Positions 40,747 through 49,877 of a stretch of DNA of 64,000 nucleotides are shown here, piece by piece. The notes under the pieces are model-generated. The model did not search any database, was not told the DNA's origin, and saw only the letters and a list, made by a program, of their open reading frames with translations. Origin of the DNA: SVTX01 sp045660325 (lineage in GTDB: Bacteria; Bacillota; Clostridia; Oscillospirales; CAG-272); the NCBI GenBank assembly GCA_045660325.1, contig JAZRDO010000015.1:1-64000 (forward strand), written 5' to 3'. The translations under genes and the position numbers were made by a program. Position 1 is the stretch's first letter. The number at the start of each line of letters is the position of its first letter.

Positions 40747-41553
40747 TTGAAAAAATTATGCTTTTTTATGGCGATCGTATTGGCGTATATATTTTCTATC
40801 GGGGCGGGCGCTTCAGCTTCTTGCGCGGCAACTGAAAACGTAGTTTTCCCCGAATATGAATACGATGCCGATACGAATCTTTTGGAGGTGTCGCTCCATT
40901 ATCGCGGAGAGGAAATCTCGGCGATCGGCGTTTCTCTTGAATATGATCCCGAGATCATGGATTATACAAGCTATTCTCGGGGCGACGGCTTTTTGGAATT
41001 TACGCTCACCGCTTCGCTCGACAATAGCGGCAGAGTGAGAGTGCTCACATACAGCCCGACCGATCACGGTACTGGGGAGATAATCCGATTGTGCTTCAAG
41101 ATAAAGGATATTTCCCACGCGGACGGGTTTGTTATTTTCCCAAAGCCGCTTACGAATAATCCTTGCGCCAAAATCGAGAACGGAAAGATTCAGCCTGTTG
41201 AGGTTGATTTTGTGTCCGTTAAGCTTCAGCCTCTTGAGAGCTTGCCCAATTTTAATTTTTGCGGCATCACTCCGTCGGGGGAGCTTTTGCTTTTGACCGA
41301 TAAGGAGATAAAGGATTGCATTTTTGATATAACCGTGGTGGATATGTCGGGGAAGATATATCGGACACAGAGCTATGAGAGGTGCAAGCGAATTAAATTC
41401 AAGGGGCGGGACATCTCGCTTTTTGCGATTTCTACAGGAGAAATTTTCTCTCCGTATACGGTTGTAATAATCGACGCGTACGCCGAATATAATAATAAAA
41501 TTTGCTACTTGCGGAGTGTGTATCTTTTCCGCAACGGCGCTTTTTTAGGATGA
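40747..41553 (+). CDS. Secreted cohesin-like domain protein
   Basis: A 268-residue exported protein. LKKLCFFMAIVLAYIFS and the following AGASASCAA form a signal peptide, possibly with cleavage after ASA. Residues about 30-155 resemble a cohesin/CBM-like jelly-roll: VSLEYDPEIMDYTS and LCFKIKD are typical strand motifs. No dockerin, sortase motif or cellulosomal context is seen. The likely start is TTG at 40747 (MKKL after fMet), because AAGGACGG lies six bases upstream; the TTG at 40741 overlaps that site. The next gene also begins with TTG. Function unknown; protein-protein or sugar binding is plausible. Confidence 0.65.
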   Translation: MKKLCFFMAIVLAYIFSIGAGASASCAATENVVFPEYEYDADTNLLEVSLHYRGEEISAIGVSLEYDPEIMDYTSYSRGDGFLEFTLTASLDNSGRVRVLTYSPTDHGTGEIIRLCFKIKDISHADGFVIFPKPLTNNPCAKIENGKIQPVEVDFVSVKLQPLESLPNFNFCGITPSGELLLLTDKEIKDCIFDITVVDMSGKIYRTQSYERCKRIKFKGRDISLFAISTGEIFSPYTVVIIDAYAEYNNKICYLRSVYLFRNGAFLG

Positions 41554-41566
41554 AAGGACAAGGAAG

Positions 41567-42427
41567 TTGAAAAGAATAGTTGATCTTCACACACATACAA
41601 GATGCTCTGACGGAACGTTTACACCGACCGAGCTTATAAATCTGGCTCTTGAAACAGGCCTTTGCGCGATCGCGCTTACCGATCATAATACGGCAAAGGG
41701 TCTCCCCGAATTCTTTCTTGCGGCAGAGGGCAAGGATATCGAGGCAATTGGTGGCACGGAGCTTTCCTGTGATTATTTCGGTCGCGAGATCCATATCGTC
41801 GGTTTGTTCCTTACGCTCGAGGATGCCGAGAGGGTAGAGGAGCTTATGCGACAGATGAAGGAAAACAAGATAGTTTCCAACAAGAATTTGATTGAAAGGC
41901 TCGCCGCCGACGGTTACGATATAAGCTACGAGGCGGTGGAGAAGACTGTCAACGGATATATGAATCGCGCGCACATCGCGTCGTATCTTGTAAGCCGCGG
42001 ATATTTTGAAAATCGCCAGCAGGCATTTGATACGATCCTTCAGCCGTACGGAAAATATTACACACCGCCGAAGACTATTTCTGCTTTTGAAGGAATAGAT
42101 TTTCTCAATTCTCTCGGCGCGGTGTCGGTGCTCGCGCATCCGTATCTCAGCATTCCCGAAGAAAAGATGGACGAATTCCTTGCGGAGGCCGTGGCGCACG
42201 GACTCGACGCGATGGAGACGGTATACACGACATACGATGACGCTACTACCGAGAAGGCGAAGGAAATGGCGGAAAAATACGGCCTGCTTGAATCGGGCGG
42301 CAGTGATTTCCACGGGGACAACAAGCCCGACACAAGACTCGGTGTCGGCTACGGAAATATCGGATTTGAATACGGCGCGTACGAAAAGCTTAAGTCGCGC
42401 TACGAACAAAAGAAACAGGAGAAATAA
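41567..42427 (+). CDS. PHP-domain phosphoesterase
   Basis: A 286-residue PHP-family metal-dependent phosphoesterase. DLHTHTRCSDG opens the protein, ALTDHNT and GTELSCDYFGREIHIVG follow, and SGGSDFHGDNKP is near the C-terminus; all are metal-ligand motifs. The closest well-known relatives are the YciV/RNase AM type, which remove 5' nucleotides or act on 3',5'-bisphosphonucleotides. TTG start at 41567 with AAGGACAAGGAAG upstream. The stop is one base before the GreA-like gene start, so these two are co-translated. Confidence 0.87.
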   Translation: MKRIVDLHTHTRCSDGTFTPTELINLALETGLCAIALTDHNTAKGLPEFFLAAEGKDIEAIGGTELSCDYFGREIHIVGLFLTLEDAERVEELMRQMKENKIVSNKNLIERLAADGYDISYEAVEKTVNGYMNRAHIASYLVSRGYFENRQQAFDTILQPYGKYYTPPKTISAFEGIDFLNSLGAVSVLAHPYLSIPEEKMDEFLAEAVAHGLDAMETVYTTYDDATTEKAKEMAEKYGLLESGGSDFHGDNKPDTRLGVGYGNIGFEYGAYEKLKSRYEQKKQEK

Positions 42428-42428
42428 T

Positions 42429-42932
42429 ATGCACGACGAACTTACTAAGGTTGATATAAAGAAAATGCAGGAGGAGATCGATTACAGATGCACGGTGCTT
42501 CGCCCCCAGCTGCTCGCGGAGGTACAAAGAACACGTGAATTCGGAGATCTCTCCGAAAATGCGGAATACAAGGAAGCCAAGAGAGACAAGAACAAGAACG
42601 AGAGCCGTATCCGTTATCTTAAGAATATGATCGCGACCGCAAGGGTTATTGACGTCAAGCAGGATGCCGACGCTATATGCCTTTTCGATACGGTCGGAAT
42701 CTATATCGAGGAGGATGACGAGGTAGTGGAGAGAAAGCTTGTAACCACTCTTCGACAGGACGCTCTTCAGGGCTTGCTTTCAAAGGAATCTCCTCTCGGA
42801 AAGGCGATACTCGGCAAGCGTATCGGCGACAGAATTCTCGTTCGTGTGAACGATAATTACAGTTACTACATTCAGATCCGCTCGATCACAAAGGGCGAGG
42901 ATGACGAGAGCATACCGATAAGCACGTATTAA
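42429..42932 (+). CDS. GreA/GreB-family transcript elongation factor
   Basis: A 167-residue Gre-family protein. The N-terminal coiled coil includes FGDLSENAEYKEAKRDK, the family signature with the acidic tip residues, and residues about 85-165 form the FKBP-like C-terminal domain with the ESPLGKAILGKRIGD motif. It stimulates transcript cleavage by backtracked RNA polymerase. The start at 42429 has AGGAGAAATAAT upstream; a longer frame opening at 42180 is an antisense-free shadow in the PHP gene. Last gene of the operon, followed by a strong terminator. Confidence 0.9.
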   Translation: MHDELTKVDIKKMQEEIDYRCTVLRPQLLAEVQRTREFGDLSENAEYKEAKRDKNKNESRIRYLKNMIATARVIDVKQDADAICLFDTVGIYIEEDDEVVERKLVTTLRQDALQGLLSKESPLGKAILGKRIGDRILVRVNDNYSYYIQIRSITKGEDDESIPISTY

Positions 42933-42961
42933 AAAACGGTGGGGTAACCCACCGTTTTTTT
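42931..42961 (+). terminator. Terminator
   Basis: AAAAAACGGTGGG-GTAA-CCCACCGTTTTTT directly after the stop codon. Confidence 0.92.
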
Positions 42962-42962
42962 A

Positions 42963-42987
42963 GTGCAGAATGCAGAGTGCAGAGTTA
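42963..42987 (+). repeat. GTGCAGA heptamer array
   Basis: GTGCAGAATGCAGAGTGCAG followed by AGTTAAAT: three heptamers, directly next to the terminator and to the hairpin repeat that follows. Confidence 0.85.
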
Positions 42988-43002
42988 AATTTTTGAGGCG
43001 GG

Positions 43003-43103
43003 GTAGCGAAGCGGTGGGAGCGCAATGAATGACATCACTGTGTGATGTCAGAACGCGAGCGTGCCTGAGCCGAGGCGAGACTTATCTCCCGCCGCTTCGC
43101 TAC
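43003..43103 (+). repeat. Dispersed hairpin repeat, copy 2, with long outer stem
   Basis: Outer arms 43003-43020 and 43086-43103 are complementary over 18 bases with a single G.T pair (GTAGCGAAGCGG... / ...CCGCTTCGCTAC). Inside lies TGACATCAC-TGT-GTGATGTCA (43030-43050). The rest of the gap to 43239 holds no gene. Confidence 0.75.
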
Positions 43104-43239
43104 GTTCTCGACGGAACGCATTTTGCTTTTTCTTGCTTCTTTCCTGAGAAAAATCCTTATAATAGTCAAAAATTGTTCCCTAATTCTCAATAAATGCATA
43201 TACTTATTTGTAAAGTTTCACAAACATTTGCAAAAAGTA

Positions 43240-43268
43240 TTGACTTATGTGTTGTTTAGGAGTATAAT
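43240..43268 (+). promoter_or_regulatory. SigA promoter of serC-serA
   Basis: TTGACT (43240-43245), 17 bases, TATAAT (43263-43268). Confidence 0.85.
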
Positions 43269-43308
43269 GACAACATATATTTAATTCCGTTCATAAAGGA
43301 GAAATATT

Positions 43309-44400
43309 ATGAAGCGCGTATATAATTTTTCGGCAGGTCCGTCCGCATTACCTCTCCCCGTGCTCGAGAAAGCACAGAGCGAGATGCTCTCATACGGTGA
43401 GAGCGGCATGTCCGTAATGGAGATGAGCCACCGTTCATCAGCATATAAGAAAATCATCACAGCTGCAGAGGCCTCTTTCCGAGAGCTTATGAATATTCCT
43501 GACAATTATAAGGTGCTTTTCCTTCAGGGCGGTGCATCCACACAGTTCTCCGCAGTTCCGCTTAATCTCATCAATTACGGTAAGGCGAAGAAGGGAATCT
43601 ATATCGTATCAGGTATGTTCTCGGGCAAGGCGTACAAGGAAGCTGAAAAAATGGGCTTTAACGTAGAGTGTATCGCAAGCTCAAAGGACAAGAATTTTAC
43701 ATATATTCCTTACGTTTCCTCCGATATGATCGATCCCGATGCGAGCTACGTGCATATTTGTTTTAACAATACGATCTACGGAAGCAAGTACAACTATATT
43801 CCCGAAACGAACGGTGTTCCGATCGTAGCGGATATGTCCTCCTGCATTCTCTCCGAGCCCATAGACGTAACAAAGTTCGGCGTAATTTACGCGGGCGCGC
43901 AGAAGAATATGGCTCCTGCGGGACTTACCGTTGTTATCGTGCGCGAGGATCTTCTCGGGCTTTCCGATGCGAGCATTCCCACTATGCTTGATTGGAAGAC
44001 GATGGCGGATAACGATTCCATGTACAACACTCCCCCCACGTACTCAATTTATATGGCGGGATTAGTTTATGAGTGGATTCTTTCAATCGGCGGACTTGAA
44101 AAGATGGCACAGATCAATAAGGAAAAAGCAGAAATGCTTTATAATTACCTTGATTCCCAGACGTTTTATAAGCCCGTTACCGATAAATCGTGCCGTTCTA
44201 TGATGAACGTTTGCTTTAACACGGGCGACGAGGAGCTTGACAAGAAATTCGTCGCGGCGGCTGAAGCGCGCGGACTTACAAGTCTTAAGGGACACAGAGC
44301 CACGGGCGGTATGAGAGCGTCTATTTATAACGCTATGACGATTGAGGGTGTTCGTGCTCTCGTTGTATTTATGGCGGATTTCTCGAAGGAAAATCAGTGA
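43309..44400 (+). CDS. serC: Phosphoserine aminotransferase
   Basis: A 363-residue class V PLP aminotransferase. NFSAGPSALP at the start, FLQGGASTQFSAVP for the phosphate cup, and YAGAQKNMAPAG with the PLP lysine (about residue 198) are diagnostic. It converts 3-phosphohydroxypyruvate and glutamate to phosphoserine. AAAGGAGAAA precedes the ATG. The next gene, serA, starts nine bases after its stop, and its product makes the substrate of this enzyme. Confidence 0.95.
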   Translation: MKRVYNFSAGPSALPLPVLEKAQSEMLSYGESGMSVMEMSHRSSAYKKIITAAEASFRELMNIPDNYKVLFLQGGASTQFSAVPLNLINYGKAKKGIYIVSGMFSGKAYKEAEKMGFNVECIASSKDKNFTYIPYVSSDMIDPDASYVHICFNNTIYGSKYNYIPETNGVPIVADMSSCILSEPIDVTKFGVIYAGAQKNMAPAGLTVVIVREDLLGLSDASIPTMLDWKTMADNDSMYNTPPTYSIYMAGLVYEWILSIGGLEKMAQINKEKAEMLYNYLDSQTFYKPVTDKSCRSMMNVCFNTGDEELDKKFVAAAEARGLTSLKGHRATGGMRASIYNAMTIEGVRALVVFMADFSKENQ

Positions 44401-44409
44401 GGTATAACT

Positions 44410-45576
44410 ATGCAGAACATAAAGCTGCTCAATAAGATTTCAAAGTGTGGCACAAATGAACTGTGCCCCGAAATATACAACGTCGGCGAGGACGTTGATT
44501 CCCCCGTGGGCATTCTCGTTCGCTCCGCCGCAATGCACGAAATGGAGCTTCCCGAAACACTTCTCGGTATCGCAAGAGCAGGTGCGGGTGTCAATAATAT
44601 CCCGATCGCAAGATGCACCGAGGCGGGTGTCGTAGTATTCAATACCCCGGGTGCTAACGCGAATGCGGTTAAGGAGCTCGTTATCTGCGGACTTATGCTG
44701 TCGGCAAGAAATATTATCGGTGGCATTGAGTGGGCAAAGGGGCTTGATTCGGACGTTGCAAAGACGGTAGAGAAGGGCAAGGGACAGTTTGCGGGACACG
44801 AGATAAGCGGCAAGACGCTCGGTGTTATCGGTCTTGGCGCAATCGGTGGCCTTGTTGCAAACACGGCTATCCATCTCGGCATGAACGTTATCGGCTGTGA
44901 TCCTTATCTTTCTATTGACGCGGCGTGGAATTTGAATCATCACGTTGAGCGCGCGGCTACCTATGACGAAATTTACGCAAAGGCGGATTATATTACGTTC
45001 CACATCCCCGCGACCGAAACGACAAAGGGAATAATCAATGCGGATAATATCGCGAAAATGCGTGACGGTGTGAAGATTTTGAACTTCTCTCGCTCCGAGC
45101 TTGCGAGAGAGGACGACGTTATCGCGGCAATCGAGAGCGGCAAGGTGTCCGCATACGTAACCGATTTCCCGACCGAGAAGATGCTCGGTGTCAAGGGTGT
45201 CGTTGCAATTCCTCATCTCGGCGCGTCCACTGAGGAATCCGAGGACAACTGCGCGAGAATGGCGGCAATTCAGCTTGACGATTACATAAGACACGGAAAC
45301 ATCAAGAATTCCGTGAATTTCCCCGCGGTAAGTATGCCCGAGAGCACGGGCTACAGAGTTTGCGTTCTTCATAAGAACGTGCCCTCGATGATCTCGAAGA
45401 TCACGCAAAGCCTCTCCGAGCACGGCATTAATATTGAAAATATGACCAATAAATCCCGCGGCGACGTGGCGTACAGTATGTTTGACGTTTGCTCCCCCGT
45501 TCCCGAGAGCGTTATCGTTGATATAAACGCTATCGACGGCATTATCCGAGGCAGATTTATTGATCAAAAAAATTGA
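44410..45576 (+). CDS. serA: D-3-phosphoglycerate dehydrogenase
   Basis: A 388-residue short-form PHGDH. GLGAIGGLVA is the NAD-binding glycine motif, NFSRSELA and PHLGASTEESEDNCA carry catalytic-domain residues including the late His, and residues about 315-388 form an ACT domain (VCVLHKNVPSMISKI) that suggests serine feedback. It oxidises 3-phosphoglycerate, the first step of serine synthesis. It lacks the ASB domain of long-form enzymes. Forms an operon with serC; serB is not in the window. Confidence 0.94.
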   Translation: MQNIKLLNKISKCGTNELCPEIYNVGEDVDSPVGILVRSAAMHEMELPETLLGIARAGAGVNNIPIARCTEAGVVVFNTPGANANAVKELVICGLMLSARNIIGGIEWAKGLDSDVAKTVEKGKGQFAGHEISGKTLGVIGLGAIGGLVANTAIHLGMNVIGCDPYLSIDAAWNLNHHVERAATYDEIYAKADYITFHIPATETTKGIINADNIAKMRDGVKILNFSRSELAREDDVIAAIESGKVSAYVTDFPTEKMLGVKGVVAIPHLGASTEESEDNCARMAAIQLDDYIRHGNIKNSVNFPAVSMPESTGYRVCVLHKNVPSMISKITQSLSEHGINIENMTNKSRGDVAYSMFDVCSPVPESVIVDINAIDGIIRGRFIDQKN

Positions 45577-45580
45577 AAAT

Positions 45581-45612
45581 AAAAAGAGCTTGTTTTTTAC
45601 AAGCTCTTTTGT
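45581..45612 (+). terminator. Terminator of serC-serA
   Basis: AAAAGAGCTTGT...ACAAGCTCTTTT with T-rich loop and tail. Confidence 0.88.
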
Positions 45613-45683
45613 TATTTGTGATAAATCACACGGCAAAACAAGGCGCAAAGCAGTTAGAATTGTACGAAAAAGAGCAAAAACTA

Positions 45684-45712
45684 TTGACAATTTTTCTAAA
45701 ATGTATTAGAAT
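45684..45712 (+). promoter_or_regulatory. SigA promoter of the yicC operon
   Basis: TTGACA (45684-45689), 17 bases, TAGAAT (45707-45712). Probably the main promoter of the long housekeeping operon. Confidence 0.82.
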
Positions 45713-45767
45713 AATTATATATGTCTTATTATATATATAAATATTTAAGCTATTGGAGATTACTTGA

Positions 45768-46652
45768 ATGTTCAGAAGCATGACCGCTTTTGCGAGATAT
45801 AAAAGCACTCTTGCGGAGCGCGAGATAACAGTTGAAATAAAGTCGGTCAATAACCGTTTCCTTGAATGTCAGACGCGTCTTCCTCGCTCACTTTCACACG
45901 TAGAGCAGAAGATAAAGCCGTTCCTTTCGGAGAACGGTATTACAAGAGGTAAGGTTGACGTAAGCATTACGGTCAATTCAAATGCCGACGACACCGAAAT
46001 GGCTATCAATTACGAGTTTACCGATAAATACGTTTCTCTCCTTCGTGAGCTTACGGATAAGTACGGTCTTGCGGGTGACGTTAAGCTCTCCGACGTGATA
46101 AGAAACAGCGACGTATTTACCGTGAAGGCTCGTGAGGTTGACGAGGAGAAGGATTGGAGTGATATTCGCGAGGCTCTCGCGGGTGCTCTTGAAAAATTCC
46201 TTCTTGCGAGATCCACCGAGGGAGAGAGGATCCAACGCGATATTGAGGCGAAGCTTAGCGGCATAAGGGCCACCGTCGAAAAAATACGTGAGTATTCCGA
46301 GGCGGATATAGGCGGCTACAGGGCAAAGCTTGAGGAAAAGCTCCGCGCAGTGCTTGCGGATAACAATATCACTATCGACGAGTCGAGAATCTTAACCGAG
46401 TGCGCTATATACGCGGATCGCGCGGCGATCGACGAGGAGATCGTTCGTTTAGGCTCGCATTTCGTTGCATTTGAGGGCTACTTTGGTGCAAACGAGCCCG
46501 TCGGAAGAAGCATTGACTTCTTGCTTCAGGAGATGAATCGAGAGATCAATACCATCGGCTCAAAGTGTCAGAACACCGAGATCGCGCACCTTGTGGTAAG
46601 CGTCAAGACCGAGCTGGAGAAGATACGCGAGCAGATACAGAATATAGAATAA
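45768..46652 (+). CDS. yicC: YicC/YloC-family endoribonuclease
   Basis: A 294-residue YicC-family protein. RSMTAFAR at the start, SVNNRFLECQTRLP, and the C-terminal EMNREINTIGSKCQN and IAHLVVSVKTELEKIREQIQN are highly characteristic. Family members are RNA endonucleases; E. coli YicC helps degrade small RNA RyhB. First gene of the operon that in B. subtilis runs yloC-remA-gmk-rpoZ. TTGGAGATTACTTGA precedes the ATG. Confidence 0.93.
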   Translation: MFRSMTAFARYKSTLAEREITVEIKSVNNRFLECQTRLPRSLSHVEQKIKPFLSENGITRGKVDVSITVNSNADDTEMAINYEFTDKYVSLLRELTDKYGLAGDVKLSDVIRNSDVFTVKAREVDEEKDWSDIREALAGALEKFLLARSTEGERIQRDIEAKLSGIRATVEKIREYSEADIGGYRAKLEEKLRAVLADNNITIDESRILTECAIYADRAAIDEEIVRLGSHFVAFEGYFGANEPVGRSIDFLLQEMNREINTIGSKCQNTEIAHLVVSVKTELEKIREQIQNIE

Positions 46653-46668
46653 GAAAAGCAGGTGTGAT

Positions 46669-46935
46669 ATGAAATTTATCAGCATTGGCTACGGAAATAT
46701 GGTTGCGACCGAGAGAATAGTTACTCTCGTTACTCCCGAATCCGCGCCCATTAAGAGAATGATCCAGGACGCAAAGGACGCGGGCCGCGTAATTGACGTT
46801 TCCTGCGGCAAGAAAACAAAGTCGGTAATCATAACGGATTCCGAGCATATTATTTTGTCTGCGGTTAAGACCGAGACGATCGCAATGCGACTCGAGGGCA
46901 TCGACAACGGCGATGACGACGAGGAGCTTGCCTGA
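46669..46935 (+). CDS. remA: RemA-like extracellular matrix regulator (DUF370)
   Basis: An 88-residue DUF370 protein. FISIGYGNMVATERIV near the start, CGKKTKSVIITDS and LSAVKTETIAMRL are conserved in B. subtilis RemA, a ring-forming DNA-binding activator of matrix genes. In Clostridia lacking those matrix genes the targets are unknown. GCAGGTGTG precedes the start. In most Firmicutes gmk follows; here the next gene is rpoZ after 55 bases. Confidence 0.92.
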   Translation: MKFISIGYGNMVATERIVTLVTPESAPIKRMIQDAKDAGRVIDVSCGKKTKSVIITDSEHIILSAVKTETIAMRLEGIDNGDDDEELA

Positions 46936-46990
46936 ATTAAGATTTTAATTAAAACACAAACATAAAGATAAGTACGAAAGGAAATTATTT

Positions 46991-47278
46991 ATGCTTTATC
47001 CTACAATTGATGAGCTTACAAAGGGCAAATTTAACCGCTATGAGCTTTCCTTGGCTGCTGCAAAGTGCGCAAGAATCGTAACTGACGAGTACTGCCAGCA
47101 GAAGGAAGAGGCTGAAAAGGCAAATTCGGGCAATAAGGATTCCGACAAGCCCGTAAACGCTATGATCGACAAGGAGCTTCGTGACGAGAAGGCTGTAAGA
47201 ACTGCTATCCGCCGTATTCGTGACGAGGAATACGTTATCGTAAGAGAGTCCGAAGAGGACGAGACTGTAGAGAACTGA
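46991..47278 (+). CDS. rpoZ: RNA polymerase omega subunit
   Basis: A 95-residue omega subunit. MLYPTIDELTKG and RYELSLAAAKCARIV correspond to the conserved N-terminal region (YxLVxxxAKRAR). The C-terminus is acidic. It aids beta-prime folding and RNA polymerase assembly. A stretch of Gly/Asn/Lys (about residues 42-58) separates the conserved helix from RDEKAVRTAIRRI. Located between remA and priA with gmk and coaBC missing relative to B. subtilis. Confidence 0.9.
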   Translation: MLYPTIDELTKGKFNRYELSLAAAKCARIVTDEYCQQKEEAEKANSGNKDSDKPVNAMIDKELRDEKAVRTAIRRIRDEEYVIVRESEEDETVEN

Positions 47279-47350
47279 TAATTGCGGAGTGGGGGACGGA
47301 TAGTCCCTCATTTTGTCAAGAATGAAGTTGAGAATGAAAAGGGAGAGAAA

Positions 47351-49852
47351 ATGGGAGTGTTGAATAAAAATCAATACGAATACGCGTCGGTCTATATTCT
47401 GGACAATCCGTACAGTATAGACAGCACGTATGACTATTTTATACCCGTAGAAATGCGTCCGACGATCGTGCGGGGCTCATTCGTTACGGTGCCATTTGGC
47501 AAGGGAAACAGAAAGCAGACCGCCGTGGTGGCGGGCTTTTGCGCTGCGCCCTCGTATAAAAATATTAAATCCGTTTTCTCTATCTGCGACGATAAGGAGC
47601 CTCTCTCGGAGGAGATACTTGAGCTTTGTCTCCACTTAAAGGAGCAGGTGCTTTGCACTATGGGAGACGCGGTGAGAAGTGCCGTGCCCTCATCGGTTCT
47701 CGGTAAGGCGGTTGAGTGGTTCTATCCCGTTGAGGGAAAAAGCGCGCCGACCCCCTCGGGAGATTTTTGCGCGGCTGACCTTTTTATTTACGAATTTATC
47801 GTAACGCGCGGATACGTAAGCGTTGATACTCTCAAGGCAAGATTCGGCGCGGGGGTGGTTTCGACTGCTACGGCAAAGCTTCTTGCAAAAAACTATATTA
47901 AGCGCGAGGTAAGACAGGCAAGCGGTGTTTCGGAGTCGTATGAGACCTATTACACCCTCACCGACCGCGACGCTGCAAGAAGGATCTCTCTGGGCGACGG
48001 AGAGATAAAGCTTCGTTCGAAAAAGCACAAGGAAATAATCGACTATATGCTTGAATATGAGGGAGAGATCCCCGCAGACAAGCTTAAAATTGAGACCGAC
48101 TCGACCGCCGCGCAGATAAAGGCGCTTGTCGAGAAGGGAATACTTGAAAAGATACAAAAGAGAATATACAGAGATACGGTAAGAGCTGACGAATGTGATG
48201 CTCCCGAGCTTATTTTGAACGACGAGCAGGGCGCGGCGTTCTCAAAGATAAGTCGGGCGATAAGAGAGGATAAGCCAAGTGCTATTCTGCTCCACGGCGT
48301 TACGGGAAGCGGTAAGACGGGCGTTATTATCAAGGCTATCGAGGATGCGCTCTCACTCGACAAGGGGGTTATAGTTCTCCTTCCCGAGATCGCGCTCACA
48401 CCTCAGGCAATGGGTAAATTTTACGCGTATTTCGGAGATAAGATAGCGCTCGTTCATTCGGCTCTGTCGGCGGGCGAGCGAGCTGACGCGTATTCAAGAA
48501 TTGCTTCGGGAGAAGCAATGGTCGTTATCGGTACGCGCTCGGCGGTGTTCTCTCCCGTGAAAAATTTAGGACTTATCGTAATTGACGAGGAGCACGAGGC
48601 GACCTACAAGTCCGAGACCTCGCCGAAATACCACGCCCGCGATATTGCGAGATGGCGTTGTGCAAGGTGTGGAGGAGTGATGCTGCTCGCATCCGCGACC
48701 CCCTCTCTTGAAAGCTATACGAAGGCAAAAGAGGGAAAATACACCCTGCTTGAGCTGAAGACCCGCTACGGCGGAGCGGTGCTGCCCGAGGTAGAGGTGT
48801 ACGATATGAGAAACGAGGCATCTCTTGGCAACGTATCCCCCATAGGCTCACTTTTGAAATATAAATTGATTGAGGCAATGAGCCGAGGCGAGCAGGCGGT
48901 ACTGTTCTTGAATCGCCGCGGATATAATACGATGATAAGCTGTCGCAGCTGCGGAGAGGTAATTAAATGTCCGAACTGCTCGGTTGCTATGCACTATCAT
49001 ACAAAAAATAATTACAATGAGGGATTCCTTTTCTGTCATCTGTGCGGAAAGAAGTCCGCGCTACCTACGGTGTGTCCCGATTGCGGTGGAGAGCATCTTC
49101 ACAAGATGGGCTTTGGCACGCAGAAGATACAGGAGGAGCTTGAGACCTTGCTTCCCGGCAAGCGCATAATAAGACTTGATGCGGACACGACGGGCAAGAA
49201 GACCTCACACAAGGAGCTGCTTGAGGCGTTCCGACGTCACGAGGGCGACGTGCTTCTCGGTACGCAGATGGTTACAAAGGGCCATGATTTCCCCGACGTA
49301 ACCTTGGTTGGCGTTCTGCTCGCTGATATGTCGCTTTATATGGATGACTATCACGCGAACGAGCGCACGTTCTCGATGCTGACGCAGGTTATCGGACGCG
49401 CGGGCAGAGACAAAAAGCAGGGTATGGCAATAATCCAGACCAACAACCCGAACAATGAAACTATTTGTCGCGCGTGTGAGCAGGATTACGGAGATTTTTA
49501 CGAGAACGAAATACGTCTTCGAAAGCTTCTCGTCTTCCCGCCGTACTGCGATATTGCGCTTCTTACCTTGACTTCAAGTGACGAAAAGCAGACTCTTGTT
49601 ACCGCGACTCGACTTCGCGAGGAGATAGAGCTGCTTATGAAGGGTGAATACAACGACGTGCCGCTTATCGTTTTCGGCCCGTTTGAGGCGCCCGTATATA
49701 AGGTTGAGGGAAAATACAGAGTGCGAATGGTTATAAAATGCAAGCTCAACCGCCGCTCGCGCGAGATGTTCGCGTATCTTATGAAGGCGTTTGGAAAGGA
49801 AGGGGCATCCCGTCCTCAGCTTTCGGTGGACTTCAATCCCACCTCAATTTAA
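47351..49852 (+). CDS. priA: Primosomal protein N' (PriA helicase)
   Basis: An 833-residue PriA. The N-terminal fork-binding domain opens with YASVYILDNPYSIDSTYDYF. Walker A is HGVTGSGKTG near residue 318 and the DEEH box is VIDEEHEATYKS. The zinc-binding insertion has CRSCGEVIKCPNCS, CHLCG and CPDCGG (eight cysteines). GRAGRDKKQG is motif VI. It restarts stalled replication forks. The start at 47351 has GGGAGAGAAA upstream; the upstream in-frame start at 47282 lacks a site. Directly follows rpoZ. Confidence 0.94.
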   Translation: MGVLNKNQYEYASVYILDNPYSIDSTYDYFIPVEMRPTIVRGSFVTVPFGKGNRKQTAVVAGFCAAPSYKNIKSVFSICDDKEPLSEEILELCLHLKEQVLCTMGDAVRSAVPSSVLGKAVEWFYPVEGKSAPTPSGDFCAADLFIYEFIVTRGYVSVDTLKARFGAGVVSTATAKLLAKNYIKREVRQASGVSESYETYYTLTDRDAARRISLGDGEIKLRSKKHKEIIDYMLEYEGEIPADKLKIETDSTAAQIKALVEKGILEKIQKRIYRDTVRADECDAPELILNDEQGAAFSKISRAIREDKPSAILLHGVTGSGKTGVIIKAIEDALSLDKGVIVLLPEIALTPQAMGKFYAYFGDKIALVHSALSAGERADAYSRIASGEAMVVIGTRSAVFSPVKNLGLIVIDEEHEATYKSETSPKYHARDIARWRCARCGGVMLLASATPSLESYTKAKEGKYTLLELKTRYGGAVLPEVEVYDMRNEASLGNVSPIGSLLKYKLIEAMSRGEQAVLFLNRRGYNTMISCRSCGEVIKCPNCSVAMHYHTKNNYNEGFLFCHLCGKKSALPTVCPDCGGEHLHKMGFGTQKIQEELETLLPGKRIIRLDADTTGKKTSHKELLEAFRRHEGDVLLGTQMVTKGHDFPDVTLVGVLLADMSLYMDDYHANERTFSMLTQVIGRAGRDKKQGMAIIQTNNPNNETICRACEQDYGDFYENEIRLRKLLVFPPYCDIALLTLTSSDEKQTLVTATRLREEIELLMKGEYNDVPLIVFGPFEAPVYKVEGKYRVRMVIKCKLNRRSREMFAYLMKAFGKEGASRPQLSVDFNPTSI

Positions 49853-49877
49853 AAATAAATTACATTGGAGAATAGAT

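Noticed and set aside
43104..43239. Riboswitch or T-box before serC
   Set aside because: The segment before the promoter is plain AT-rich sequence, and the leader after it is only about 35 bases.
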